Positions 49,476-59,033 of a stretch of 64,000 bases of DNA are shown piece after piece. The stretch lies in the NCBI RefSeq assembly GCF_009911795.1, contig NZ_CP047898.1, positions 372,001 to 436,000 of the forward strand, written 5' to 3'. The notes beneath the pieces were generated by a model. The model did no database searches. It saw only the letters and a list, made by a program, of their open reading frames with translations, and was not told the origin of the DNA. A program made the translations under genes and the position numbers. How positions within the stretch are numbered: position 1 is the first letter of the stretch; the number at the start of each line of letters is the position of its first letter. This DNA is from Pseudarthrobacter psychrotolerans (GTDB taxonomy: Bacteria; Actinomycetota; Actinomycetes; Actinomycetales; Micrococcaceae).

Positions 49476-50117
49476 TTAGTGCTGTGGGTGGGTGGCTTTG
49501 ACGTGGGAAAGGCTGCGGTGCAGGTGCAGGGTGGTGGCTGCTTCGGCGAGCCTGGCGTTGCCTGCGGCGATGGCCTCGGCAATGGCCGCGTGCTCGACGG
49601 CGGCCGCGTTCAGTCGCGGGGCGTCATCGGCCGCGAGGCGGCGGACCCGGACCAGATGGACCCGCAGGCTGCGCATGGCCTGTGCGAGGTAGGAGTTGGA
49701 GATGGCGGCGTCGATCGCCTCATCCAGCCGGCCCACCAGGGCGTAGTACTCATGCCGGGCAGGATCGGTGTCGCTGATCAGCTCCCGCGCCCGCAGGAGA
49801 TCGGTGTGGAGTTTCTCAAAGACAGCGCGCTCGCCGCGTTCGGCAGCGAGGGCTGCGGCCTTGCCCTCCAGGGTTTCGCGGAGCTCGAACATCTCGTCGA
49901 TGTCCTCCAGTGAGATGTCGGTGACGACGACGCCGCGGCCGCCTGCCGCCGTCGTCAGCCCTTCCGCGCTGAGCCGGCTCAGCGCCTCCCGGACGGGGGT
50001 GCGGGAGACGCCCAGGCGCTCCGACTGCTCCACTTCGGCCAGGACCGTTCCGGGCGTCAGGCGCCATTCGATGATGTCTTCGCGAAGCGTTGCATAGGCT
50101 TTGTCGCTGGCCCGCAT
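49476..50117 (-). CDS. GntR family transcriptional regulator (FadR/FCD subfamily) of the prp operon
   Basis: Winged helix with [20 protein letters not shown] in the first third, followed by an all-helical FCD effector domain ([20 protein letters not shown] onward, with metal-binding-type Asp/His positions including [14 protein letters not shown]). About 213 aa from the ATG at 50117, preceded by GGGAGGG. A second start at 50141 lies 7 nt after a -10-like TACACT on the minus strand. It is first in the prpD-B-C operon, and the likely operators are next to it; 2-methylcitrate or propionyl-CoA is the expected signal (inference). Confidence 0.9.
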   Translation of the reverse strand: MRASDKAYATLREDIIEWRLTPGTVLAEVEQSERLGVSRTPVREALSRLSAEGLTTAAGGRGVVVTDISLEDIDEMFELRETLEGKAAALAAERGERAVFEKLHTDLLRARELISDTDPARHEYYALVGRLDEAIDAAISNSYLAQAMRSLRVHLVRVRRLAADDAPRLNAAAVEHAAIAEAIAAGNARLAEAATTLHLHRSLSHVKATHPQH

Positions 50118-50150
50118 GGTCCCTCCCGTCAATCTGCTCATGGGCATCAG

Positions 50151-50158
50151 TGTATACA
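50151..50158. promoter_or_regulatory. TGTATACA operator 1 (gntR-prp side)
   Basis: Perfect 8-bp palindrome that overlaps the -10-like TACACT of the minus-strand gntR promoter. FCD-type GntR regulators commonly bind short palindromes of this kind. Binding here would autoregulate the operon. Confidence 0.65.
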
Positions 50159-50213
50159 TCAATTGACGGATTGCCCAGTATTGGCCAGCGAATCAGCGAA
50201 ATTTCCCTAGCTG

Positions 50214-50221
50214 TGTATACA
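50214..50221. promoter_or_regulatory. TGTATACA operator 2 (prpE side)
   Basis: Second identical palindrome, in GTGTATACAT, exactly 63 bp from the first, about six helical turns. It lies about 70 bp upstream of the prpE start and coincides with its likely core promoter. Confidence 0.65.
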
Positions 50222-50287
50222 TAAGCCTTGTGTGCTGCCTGTTGCCCGCATAGCATGGTGGCAACACAGCGACGTGAACGGGAGCCC

Positions 50288-52188
50288 ATGATGGTCAGCG
50301 GAAAATACCGGGAAGCATATTCGCGCAGCATCGAACAGAAGGATGCCTTCTGGCTCGAGGCGGCAGGCGGCGTGACCTGGTCCCGGACGCCGGAAACCGC
50401 GCTTGATGGATCGGCCGCCCCGCTGTTCCAATGGTTTCCTGACGGCATGCTCAACACGAGCTACAACGCCTTGGACCGCCACGTCGAGGCCGGCCGCGGG
50501 GACCGGGATGCCCTCATCTACGACTCCGCGATGCTGGGGGTCAAGCGCACCTACAGTTACGCCGAACTGACGGACCTCGTGGCGCGGTTCGCGGGTGTGC
50601 TGCGCTCGCAGGGGGTCCGCAAAGGGGACAGGGTGGTCATCTACATGCCCATGATTCCCGAAGCTGCCATCGCGATGCTGGCGACGGCCCGGCTCGGAGC
50701 CGTGCATTCGGTGGTCTTCGGCGGATTCGCGCCCAAGGAACTTGCCGCCCGCATCAAAGATGCCGGACCGTCCGCAATCGTCACGGCGTCCGGCGGGATT
50801 GAGCCCTCACGCCGGGTGGAGTATCTTCCGGCGGTTGCTGAAGCGCTCGAACTGGCCGGTGCAGGGCAGACGCCCGTCATTGTCAAAGGCCGGGAAGGCT
50901 TTGTGCATTCGGCCTCCGACTATCCGGACTGGCTGGATTGGGAAACGTGCATGACCTCTGCCGCCCCGGCATCGGCTGTGAACGTCGCAGCCACCGATCC
51001 CCTCTACATCCTCTACACCTCGGGCACCACCGGCACGCCGAAGGGTGTAGTGCGGGATAACGGCGGTCATGCGGTCGCGCTCAGCTGGACCATGGCGAAC
51101 ATTTACGACGTCGGTCCCGGTGACGTGATGTGGACGGCGTCCGACGTCGGCTGGGTGGTGGGCCATTCATACATTGTTTATGGCCCGCTGCTGGTCGGTG
51201 CCACCACGGTCCTCTACGAGGGCAAACCCGTGGGTACGCCTGATGCGGGTGCGTTCTGGCGCGTGGTGCAGGACCATAAGGTTAACGTCCTGTTCACCGC
51301 GCCCACCGCCCTGCGCGCGATCCGCAAGGCCGACCCCCAGGCTGCGGAACTGGCCAAGTATGACATGTCCACCCTGCGCACCCTGTTTGCCGCAGGCGAG
51401 CGGCTGGATACAGAGACCTACCGCTGGGCGGGTGAGATCCTGGGTGTTCCGGTGGTGGACCACTGGTGGCAGACCGAAACGGGCTGGGCCATCTGCGCCA
51501 ACCCCCGTGGGTTGGAGGACCTTCCCTTCAAGCCAGGTTCACCGACCGTGCCCATGCCAGGCTTCGAACTGAATATTGTCGACGGCGCCGGGGCAGCGGT
51601 GCAGCCGGGGGTGGAGGGCAACATTGTCCTGGGACTGCCGCTGCCCCCGGCACCCTCACTACCCTGTGGCGGGACGACGACCGCTACGTGTCCTCGTACC
51701 TGGCTGCTTTCGAAGGCAGTTACGCCACAGGCGACAGCGGCTACCGGGACGCCGATGGCTACGTCTTTGTGATGGGCCGGACCGACGACATCATCAACGT
51801 CGCCGGCCACCGCCTGTCCACCGGTGCGATTGAACAGGTCATCGCCAGCCACCCGGCCGTGGCCGAATGTGCCGTGATCGGCGTGGCGGATCCCCTTAAG
51901 GGTCAGCGGGCCAGCGGCTATGTGGTGCTCAAAGCAGGCGTCACCGCAGAGAACGACCAGCTGGTCCGCGAACTGATCGCCCTTGTCAGGAAGGACATCG
52001 GTCCGGTGGCCGACTTCAAGCACGCCACTGTGGTCGAAGCCCTCCCCAAGACCAGGTCAGGGAAGATCCTGCGCAAGACCATGCGGCAAATCGCCGACGG
52101 CGAGGACTACGTGGTGCCCTCTACGATCGAGGATCCGGACGTCATCGGGCAGTTGCTGGGCGTGCTCCGGCCGGAAGGCGCCGTTTAG
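50288..52188 (+). pseudogene. prpE: Propionyl-CoA synthetase PrpE, interrupted by a single-base frameshift
   Basis: Activates propionate with ATP and CoA. Begins YREAYSRSIEQKDAFW (ACAS N domain), has YILYTSGTTGTPKGVVRD with DNGGHAVALSWTM, typical of PrpE rather than Acs, and DHWWQTETGW. The second frame supplies YATGDSGYRDADGYVFVMGR and the lysine segment PKTRSGKILRKTMRQIA. The first frame fails after GLPLPP and the second resumes at GTLTTLWRDDDRY. The CCCCC run at 51643-51647 is one C short; with it restored the protein is about 633 aa, the family size. Start ATG at 50288 (or 50291) after GGGAG. Divergent from gntR-prpDBC, so a complete propionate pathway. Sequence error favoured. Confidence 0.9.
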
Positions 52189-52244
52189 TACTGCAGTCCC
52201 CGGACGCAAAGAAGCCTTGACCGTGATCCGCATCGTAGTTACAT

Positions 52245-52283
52245 TTGTTTCACAAAACGAAATGTCTTTTCCGCAGTGCGGAA
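52245..52283. promoter_or_regulatory. Palindromes upstream of the NCS1 transporter gene
   Basis: TTCCGCAGTGCGGAA (52269-52283) is a perfect 7+1+7 palindrome of the kind bound by IclR-type regulators. Just before it, GTTTCACAAAACGAAAT forms an imperfect inverted repeat. No regulator gene of that type is in the window, so the protein is unknown. The rest of 52189-52401 holds no gene. Confidence 0.45.
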
Positions 52284-52401
52284 TCTAAATTCCATGGGGG
52301 GCCTAGCCGTCCAAGGTTGACGCTCCCCGGCAGAAGCACCGGTTCCGTCCACACAAGTCCACACCCAGCAATGCCGTTTCCGTCCTACGGAGGTCTGCAT
52401 C

Positions 52402-53985
52402 ATGTCCCACCAGCAGGGTCCCGGCTCGCATGACGAGCACGGGCATCCGCACCTGATTGACCCTGAGCCGTGGGGCACCGGCGACCCTGCGGTCGAGGAG
52501 ATCGTCAGGGGAGAGCCAGCCACCCCGGTCCAGGTGCCCACGGGTGTGAGCCCCAGACTCTACAACGAGGACCTGGCGCCCACCACGCGCAAGGGGCGCA
52601 CCTGGCACGCCTACAGCATCTTCACGCTCTGGGCGAACGACGTGCATTCGTTGGGCAATTACGTGTTTGCCATCGGACTGTTCGCCCTGGGATTGGGCGC
52701 CTGGCAGATCATGCTCGCCTTCCTGTTCGGCGCCGTCCTGCTGTTCCTTCTCCTGAACCTTTCGGGGTTCATAGGCGAGCGGACGGGCGTACCGTTCCCG
52801 GTCATGAGCAGGATCTCGTTCGGCATCCGGGGCTCCAATATCCCCGCCATCATCCGCGGCGCCGTGGCCGTGGCCTGGTTCGGCATCCAGACTTATCTGG
52901 CTTCGGTAGTGCTCCGGGTGCTTATCCTGGCCCTGGCACCGTCCCTGGCGCCGCTCGATACAGATTCGTTCCTCGGGCTCTCGACTCTGGGCTGGATCTC
53001 GTTCGTTGGGCTGTGGGCGTTGCAGACGGTGATCGTGAGCTTCGGCATGGAGATGATCCGCAAGTACGAGGCCTTCGCCGGCCCCATCATCCTCGTCACC
53101 ATGCTCGCGCTGGCCATATGGATGTTGGTGGAAGCCGGCGGGACCATCGCCTGGTCCACGGCCGACTCCCTGACGGGCCCAGTGATGTGGGTGCGGATTT
53201 TCCAGTCGTCGGCGCTATGGGTGGTCGTTTACGGGACGTTCGTACTGAACTTCTGCGACTTCACCCGGGGCGCGCCCTCCAGGCGGTCGGTGGTGCGGGG
53301 CAACTTCTTCGGCATCCCCATCAACATGCTCTTCTTCGCTGCCATCGTCGTTGTTCTCGCCGGCGCCCAGTACAAGATCGACGGAACGATCATCGCGTCG
53401 CCCACCGACGTCGTCAACGCCATCCCGAACACGCTCCTGCTGGTGCTGGCCTGCTTGGCCCTGATCATCCTGACGGTGGCCGTGAACCTCATGGCCAACT
53501 TCGTGGCGCCCATATACACACTGGCCCACCTTTTCCCGCGGACTCTGAACTTCCGCCGCGCAGCCATTATCTCCGCGGTGATCGGCCTGGTGATCCTGCC
53601 GTGGAACCTGTACAACTCGCCCGTGGTCATCGTCTACTTCCTCGGCGGGCTGGGCGCCCTCCTGGGACCACTGTTCGGCGTCATCATGGCCGACTACTGG
53701 CTGGTCCGTAAGGGCAGGGTCAACATTCCGGATTTGTACTCGGATTCCCCCGACGGGGAGTATGCCTATACCCGTGGCGTCAACCGGAAAGCTGTCATCG
53801 CGGGTACACCGGCTGCCATCCTCGCCCTGGTGCTGGCTCTCGTCCCTGCGTTCACCTATGTCTCCGGTTTCTCCTGGTTCGTCGGCGCGATCCTGGCCGC
53901 TGGCACGTACCTGCTGATCATGGATCGCCACGCGCCGTTCCACGCCGTCGACGGCGAGGATATTGCTGTCGCCCCGAGGCACTGA
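52402..53985 (+). CDS. NCS1 family nucleobase/allantoin/hydantoin:cation symporter
   Basis: 527 aa integral membrane protein with about 12 helices. NCS1 signatures: YNEDLAPTTRKGRTWHAYSIFTLWANDVHS (residues about 53-83), GVPFPVMSRISFGIRGSNIPAIIRG, WFGIQTYLAS, and DFTRGAPSRRSVVRGNFFGIP; IMADYWLVRKGRVNIPDLYS near the end. An N-terminal His-rich cytosolic tail (HQQGPGSHDEHGHPHL) is notable. Substrate could be uracil, allantoin, hydantoin or cytosine. The following aminotransferase gene makes a ureide such as allantoin attractive (inference). GGAG ribosome binding site 9 nt upstream. Confidence 0.9.
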   Translation: MSHQQGPGSHDEHGHPHLIDPEPWGTGDPAVEEIVRGEPATPVQVPTGVSPRLYNEDLAPTTRKGRTWHAYSIFTLWANDVHSLGNYVFAIGLFALGLGAWQIMLAFLFGAVLLFLLLNLSGFIGERTGVPFPVMSRISFGIRGSNIPAIIRGAVAVAWFGIQTYLASVVLRVLILALAPSLAPLDTDSFLGLSTLGWISFVGLWALQTVIVSFGMEMIRKYEAFAGPIILVTMLALAIWMLVEAGGTIAWSTADSLTGPVMWVRIFQSSALWVVVYGTFVLNFCDFTRGAPSRRSVVRGNFFGIPINMLFFAAIVVVLAGAQYKIDGTIIASPTDVVNAIPNTLLLVLACLALIILTVAVNLMANFVAPIYTLAHLFPRTLNFRRAAIISAVIGLVILPWNLYNSPVVIVYFLGGLGALLGPLFGVIMADYWLVRKGRVNIPDLYSDSPDGEYAYTRGVNRKAVIAGTPAAILALVLALVPAFTYVSGFSWFVGAILAAGTYLLIMDRHAPFHAVDGEDIAVAPRH

Positions 53986-54028
53986 CCGGCCTGACAACGG
54001 CAAAGAGTCCCGCGACGAAGGAGTTCCA

Positions 54029-55126
54029 ATGCCACAGGTTTTGACCTCGCGGTTCCTGTTCGGTCCGGGACCGAGCAACTGCTACCCGGAAGTGACCGCC
54101 GCGTTGGCGCACCCGGTGATTGGGCACCTGGATCCGGTCTTCATTGAACGGCTCGACAACACCTGCGAGGGCCTCCGCACTGTCTGGGGGACTCAGAACG
54201 CCCGCACCCTGCCGTTGAGCGTCACCGGTTCGGGCGGCATGGAAGCGGCTTTCGTGAACACCGTGGACGACGGCGACGTGGCCGTGATCGCCGTCAACGG
54301 CCTTTTCGGTGAGCGAATGTGTGAGGTGGCCCGCCGCTGCGGCGCAAACGTGGTTCGTGTAGACCACGAATGGGGCACACCCATCGACGTCGAACGCGTT
54401 CTGGCGGCTCACCCGCGACCGAAAGTGATTGCGGCCGTCCACGCCGAAACGTCAACCGGCGTGCTGTCCGACATCGCATCGCTCGGGCAGAACAAGGGCG
54501 ATGCGCTGTTCATCGTCGACGCCGTGACATCCATCGGCGGGCTGGAACTCCTTGCGGACGGCTGGGGAATCGACGTCGGCTATGCCGGCACGCAGAAATG
54601 CCTCGGTGTGCCGCCGGGGCTGTCGCCCTTCACAATGTCGGTTAGGGCCTTCGAGCGAAGGATCCGGAATCCCCGCTCCTGGTACCTGGACGTCGGTCTG
54701 CTGGGCGGTTACGTCGGGGCCGCCAGCGGCAGCGGTCGAACCTACCATCACACGCCGCCGGTCACCATGATCGCCGGTCTCGAGGCGGGTTTGCAAAGAA
54801 TCCTGGCCGAGGGACTGGACTCGGTCCAGGCGCGCCACCGCGCGGCCGGGGCCGCGTTGCAGGCGGGGCTCCAGGAGATGGGACTTGAGCTGTTCGCGGA
54901 CGAGGGCCACCGGCTTCCCAGCCTGACCACTGTCAAGGTCCCGGACGGTGTCGACTCCGCGGCCGTACGCCGCCACCTTCTGGAGCACTTCAGCATCGAG
55001 ATCGGCTCAGGGGCCGGCAAGTATGCTGCCAGCATCTGGCGGATCGGAATGATGGGCCCCAACGCAAACGCCGCATCAGTGACCCTGGTGCTGGGGGCTC
55101 TCAAGGAAGCCATCTCCGCTGCCTGA
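54029..55126 (+). CDS. Class V aminotransferase (alanine/ureidoglycine--glyoxylate aminotransferase-like)
   Basis: 365 aa PLP enzyme of the AGXT/PucG group. FLFGPGPSNCYPEVTAAL and GHLDPVFIERLDNTCEGLR are typical of this group; SVTGSGGMEAAFVN is the phosphate-binding region, VDAVTSIGGLEL holds the PLP aspartate, and the PLP lysine is in AGTQKCLGVPPGLSPF. Alternatives are alanine-glyoxylate or serine-glyoxylate aminotransferase. ATG at 54029 with AAGGAG; 43 bp after the NCS1 gene, so one operon. PucG acts late in allantoin breakdown, which fits with the transporter. Confidence 0.85.
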   Translation: MPQVLTSRFLFGPGPSNCYPEVTAALAHPVIGHLDPVFIERLDNTCEGLRTVWGTQNARTLPLSVTGSGGMEAAFVNTVDDGDVAVIAVNGLFGERMCEVARRCGANVVRVDHEWGTPIDVERVLAAHPRPKVIAAVHAETSTGVLSDIASLGQNKGDALFIVDAVTSIGGLELLADGWGIDVGYAGTQKCLGVPPGLSPFTMSVRAFERRIRNPRSWYLDVGLLGGYVGAASGSGRTYHHTPPVTMIAGLEAGLQRILAEGLDSVQARHRAAGAALQAGLQEMGLELFADEGHRLPSLTTVKVPDGVDSAAVRRHLLEHFSIEIGSGAGKYAASIWRIGMMGPNANAASVTLVLGALKEAISAA

Positions 55127-55156
55127 CCACAGACTCTCCGAGAAACGCGCCTGTAG

Positions 55157-55870
55157 TCAGAGCCGCTTCCAGCCGTATTCGTTTTCCGGCCGCCCGGGCG
55201 TGCCGTAGCGGGGCGCCCGGGAGACGATGCCGGCGTCGGCGAGGTATTCGAGGTAGCGGCGGGCCGTCACACGGGACATTCCAAGCGCCGCCATGACCTC
55301 TGTGGCCGAAACGGATCCTGAGTGCTGTTTCAGGTAGTCCCGGACCGAGTCCAGGGTGGAGACGGAAAGGCCTTTCGGCAGGGGCATTTCCGACGGCGCC
55401 CGGAGGCTTGCGAAGGCCTGGTCAACCTCGCTCTGGGATGCGCCGGTCCTCCCCGCGCCGGACTCCGGGGAGGCCAACTGCTGCCGGAACAACCGGTAGC
55501 TGGAGAGCTTGTCTTCAAACGTGGCAAAGGTGAAAGGTTTGATCAGGTACTGGACCACGCCAATGGCCACAGCGCTCCGGACGATCGCCACTTCCCGGAT
55601 CGCGGTGATGGCAATGATGTCCGCCAGGATTCCTGCGGAACGCATCCGCCGGGCGATGTCCAGGCCGTGCAGGTCCGGAAGGTTCATGTCGAGCAGGACC
55701 AGTTCCACCGGCTCGCCGGCGGCCGCCAGTTCCGTCAGCAGCCTGAGCGCAGACTGGCCGTCAGGGGCCGTCCCGGCCAGCACGAATCCTGCCATCCTGC
55801 CCACGTAGGCCGTGTGCGCTGCCGACGCCACCGGCTCGTCCTCCACCACAAGGACGCGGATTTCGCTCAC
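55157..55870 (-). CDS. Response regulator, CitB/DcuR/DctR family
   Basis: 237 aa. Receiver domain with acidic pair D11/E12, phospho-acceptor D61 in LVLLDMNLPDLHG, and conserved Lys in QYLIKPFTFATF near residue 109. The C-terminal half carries a helix-turn-helix (SVSATEVMAALGMSRVTARRYLEYL), typical of the CitB group rather than OmpR or NarL. Its start overlaps the kinase stop by 4 bp. Likely controls the divergent dicarboxylate carrier gene. Confidence 0.93.
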   Translation of the reverse strand: MSEIRVLVVEDEPVASAAHTAYVGRMAGFVLAGTAPDGQSALRLLTELAAAGEPVELVLLDMNLPDLHGLDIARRMRSAGILADIIAITAIREVAIVRSAVAIGVVQYLIKPFTFATFEDKLSSYRLFRQQLASPESGAGRTGASQSEVDQAFASLRAPSEMPLPKGLSVSTLDSVRDYLKQHSGSVSATEVMAALGMSRVTARRYLEYLADAGIVSRAPRYGTPGRPENEYGWKRL

Positions 55871-57507
55871 TGGAACTGCTCCTCTTTGTCGGTTCCGCCG
55901 GCCATGGCCGGCAGGAAAACATGGAAGCGTGCGCCGTCCGTGCCTGTGATCGTCATCGTACCGTCCAGGCGCTGCACGGCCTGGCGGACGAGGGCCAGGC
56001 CGATGCCGCGTCCGAACGGACCGGACGCCTTGGTGCTGAAGCCGTGCCGGAAAATATCCTCCACCGCGGCGGGGTCCACGCCGGAGCCGGAATCCTCCAC
56101 CGTGATGTCCAGGCCCTCGGCGTCGGACTCCACGGTCAGCTCCACCGTCCGGGGAGCCGCGCCATCCGCGGCGGCGTCGATCGCGTTGTCCAGGAGGTTT
56201 CCCAGGATGGTGACGAGGTCCTGGACCGCCAGGCCAGTGACGGAGGCGGACCCCTCGGCGGAGAGCGTCAGCTTCACCCCGCGCTCATTCGCTTCCGCAG
56301 CCTTGCCCATGATCAGGGCGCTAAGGACAGGCTCGTCCACCGAGCTGACCATTTCGTCGGTGAGCTTCTGGCTCAGTTCAAGATCCTTCGTGGCGAAGTC
56401 CAAGGCTTCGCGGGTCCGCCCCAGCTCAAGCAAGGACACCATGGTATGCAGCCGGCTGGCATGTTCATGGGTCTGCGCCCTGAGGGCGTCCGAGAGCGTC
56501 CTCATCGTTTCGAGTTCACTGCCCAGCGACTCAATTTCCGTCCTGTCACGGATGGTTGCCACCGTGCCGAACACGGCCGGGCGGCGGCCGCCGGGGGAGT
56601 CCGGAGCGAGAGCCGGGCCCTGGTTCACCACCACAATCCGGGACCCGGTCAGGTGGATTTCGTCGTGGGCCTCGCGGCCGGATTCAAAGAGTTTTTTCAG
56701 GCTCGCGGCGAGCGGGAGCTCCGCCAGGTAAGGAGGGCGGGCCGGATCCTCCTCCGAGCTGCGGGGCTCAAGCCCAAGCAGTTCAGCCGCCTGGTCGTTG
56801 TACATTACAACCCGGCCCTTGGTGTCTATCAGGATGAGCCCTTCGCGCACAGAATGCAGCACGGACTCGTAGTAGGCAAAAAGCTGGGCCAGTTGCTCCG
56901 GCCCCCAGCCCCTCGTGACCCTGCGCAGGTAGCGGCCCAACAGCCACGAGGCCGCAGACCCGCCAATCAGCAGCGCCAGCGCGATGCCGAGCAGCACGGG
57001 CAGCCGGCCGGAAAAGGCCACGTCCACGGTCCGCACGGTGACACCGGCAGCGACAAGGGCCTTGACGTTTCCGCCCGCGTCCTTGACCGGGACGATGGTG
57101 CGCACCGACGGACCCAGGGTTCCGGCCGTCACCTCAGTGAACACCTCACCACGGAGCGCCGCATCGATCGAGCCGATGTAGGGCTTGCCGATCTCCTCGC
57201 CGTTGGGGTGTGTCCACCGAGTCCGGTCCGGCGCCATGATGGTGACAAAATCCGGCCCGGCCCGGGACATGACCAGCAGCGCATACGGCTGCAATGTGGC
57301 TGAGGGATCAGGATCATCGGCGGCCTGGAGCACCAAGGGATTGGCGGCAACGGCGGCTGCCACTCCCGTCATCCTTCTGCCAGCTTCCTCGTAGGCGTGG
57401 TCCCTGGCGTCGAGGAAGGTGGCCGTGCCCACGATGGCAGTGAAGGCCAGCACTATCAGCAGGTTGGCCACAAACAGCCTCCGGGCGATACTCCAGCGGT
57501 GGATCAT
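55867..57507 (-). CDS. Sensor histidine kinase, CitA/DcuS family
   Basis: Two membrane helices (about residues 8-30 and 168-190) enclose an extracellular PAS-like sensor (PDC fold) with YALLVMSRAGPDFVTIMAPD and GTLGPSVRTIVPV, as in citrate and C4-dicarboxylate sensors. A cytoplasmic PAS domain follows (VLHSVREGLILIDTKGRVVMYN), then the phospho-acceptor His in THEHASRLHTMVSLLELG and the ATPase domain with GNLLDNAIDAA, DSGSGV and GRGIGLALVRQAV. Start ATG at 57507 after GGGAGG; 546 aa. Divergent from the carrier gene. Confidence 0.93.
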   Translation of the reverse strand: MIHRWSIARRLFVANLLIVLAFTAIVGTATFLDARDHAYEEAGRRMTGVAAAVAANPLVLQAADDPDPSATLQPYALLVMSRAGPDFVTIMAPDRTRWTHPNGEEIGKPYIGSIDAALRGEVFTEVTAGTLGPSVRTIVPVKDAGGNVKALVAAGVTVRTVDVAFSGRLPVLLGIALALLIGGSAASWLLGRYLRRVTRGWGPEQLAQLFAYYESVLHSVREGLILIDTKGRVVMYNDQAAELLGLEPRSSEEDPARPPYLAELPLAASLKKLFESGREAHDEIHLTGSRIVVVNQGPALAPDSPGGRRPAVFGTVATIRDRTEIESLGSELETMRTLSDALRAQTHEHASRLHTMVSLLELGRTREALDFATKDLELSQKLTDEMVSSVDEPVLSALIMGKAAEANERGVKLTLSAEGSASVTGLAVQDLVTILGNLLDNAIDAAADGAAPRTVELTVESDAEGLDITVEDSGSGVDPAAVEDIFRHGFSTKASGPFGRGIGLALVRQAVQRLDGTMTITGTDGARFHVFLPAMAGGTDKEEQFQ

Positions 57508-57648
57508 CTGTACCTCCCATGACCAATATGAACGCAACGGTGAGCCAAGTCACGCTGTGCCTAATGATGGATATCACACCGGACCGACGTGATGAGCCCA
57601 GAGACTGTGCCGCAGCGTCTACCAGATTATCCATAAAGGAGACACATC

Positions 57649-58995
57649 ATGGCTTCTCAACGAGGAGAGTCACCAGCGCCTGCGAAGGCCGCCCGCAAGG
57701 GCCTCGACAAATCCCACTACCTCTACATGGCCGTCATTGCCGCCGTGATCCTGGGCGCCCTCGTGGGCCTCCTGTTCCCCGAGGTTGGCAAGAACCTCAA
57801 GCCGCTAGGTGACGGGTTCATCAAACTCATCAAGATGATGATCGCGCCGATTATCTTTTGCACCATCGTGCTGGGCATTGGTTCAATCGCCAAGGCGGCC
57901 ACGGTTGGTAAGGTCGGCGGCCTGGCACTGGGCTACTTCGTCATCATGTCCACCTTTGCCCTGGCCATCGGCCTCGTCGTGGGCAACATCATCCATCCGG
58001 GTGAGGGACTGAAGCTGTCGCCCTATGACCCGAACAAGAAAGCTGCCACGGACAGCACCGTGGACTTCCTGCTGGGGATCATTCCCACCGACATTCCGGT
58101 TCTGCCCACCCTGCTCGCGGCCATCCTGATCGGCTTCGCGTTGCAAAGGATGGGAACGCAGGGTGCCCCGATCCTCAAGGCCATCGGTTTCGCCCAAGCA
58201 CTGGTTTTCCGCATCCTCATCATGATCATGTGGCTCGCCCCGGTCGGTGCCTTCGGTGCCATCGCCGCCGTTGTCGGCGCAACTGGCTTCGCGGCCATCG
58301 TGAGCATGTTTACGCTCATGGTGGCGTTCTACATCACGTGTGCACTGTTCATCGTCGTCATCCTGGGAGGACTCCTGCAGGTTGTTGCCGGAGTTAACAT
58401 CTTCAGGCTGATGCGGTACCTGGCCCGCGAATACCTCCTGATCTTCTCCACTTCATCCTCTGAAGCAGCGCTCCCGCGCCTCATTGCGAAGATGGAACAC
58501 CTCGGGGTTTCCAAGCCGGTTGTCGGCGTCGTGGTCCCCACGGGTTACTCCTTCAACCTGGACGGCACCGCCATCTACCTGACCATGGCCTCACTGTTCG
58601 TGGCCAACGCCATGGGCACACCGCTGGATCTCGGGGCGCAGATTTCCCTCCTGATCTTCATGATCATCGCCTCCAAGGGAGCAGCCGGCGTCACCGGCGC
58701 CGGACTGGCAACCCTCGCGGCCGGACTGCAGGCCCACCGGCCGGAACTCCTCGGCGGCATGGGCATTATCGTCGGAATCGATCGCTTTATGTCAGAGGCC
58801 CGCGCACTGACCAACTTCACGGGCAACGCAGTGGCTACCGTGCTGGTCGGTACCTGGGTCAAGGAAATCGACGGTGAACAGGTCGAACGTGTCCTGTCCG
58901 GCGGCCTGCCCTTTGATGAAAGGACCATGGCTGCTGGTCACGCTGACCGGTTTGGCGGCTCCTCGGAGACCAAGGCTGTGCCCGCCACCGCCTAG
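57649..58995 (+). CDS. C4-dicarboxylate/amino acid:cation symporter (DctA/GltP-type DAACS family)
   Basis: 448 aa membrane carrier. HYLYMAVIAAVILGALVG at the start; GDGFIKLIKMMIAPIIFCTIVLG; serine-rich re-entrant motif FSTSSSEAALPRLIAKME near residue 265; GYSFNLDGTAIYLTMASLF and GMGIIVGIDRFMSEARALTNFTGN. The match to DctA is better than to glutamate carriers, and the adjacent CitA/DcuS-type system supports C4-dicarboxylates such as succinate, fumarate or malate. ATG at 57649 with AAAGGAG upstream. The 141-bp divergent region should hold the regulator site; I found no clear palindrome. Confidence 0.92.
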   Translation: MASQRGESPAPAKAARKGLDKSHYLYMAVIAAVILGALVGLLFPEVGKNLKPLGDGFIKLIKMMIAPIIFCTIVLGIGSIAKAATVGKVGGLALGYFVIMSTFALAIGLVVGNIIHPGEGLKLSPYDPNKKAATDSTVDFLLGIIPTDIPVLPTLLAAILIGFALQRMGTQGAPILKAIGFAQALVFRILIMIMWLAPVGAFGAIAAVVGATGFAAIVSMFTLMVAFYITCALFIVVILGGLLQVVAGVNIFRLMRYLAREYLLIFSTSSSEAALPRLIAKMEHLGVSKPVVGVVVPTGYSFNLDGTAIYLTMASLFVANAMGTPLDLGAQISLLIFMIIASKGAAGVTGAGLATLAAGLQAHRPELLGGMGIIVGIDRFMSEARALTNFTGNAVATVLVGTWVKEIDGEQVERVLSGGLPFDERTMAAGHADRFGGSSETKAVPATA

Positions 58996-59033
58996 GTCGG
59001 CTGTTCCGCGACTACTCGAGAAACGCCGCCCAG

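Noticed and set aside
46963..49479. 838-codon plus-strand frame over prpB and prpD
   Set aside because: Antisense to the prp operon; Gly/Val/His-rich product without homology features.
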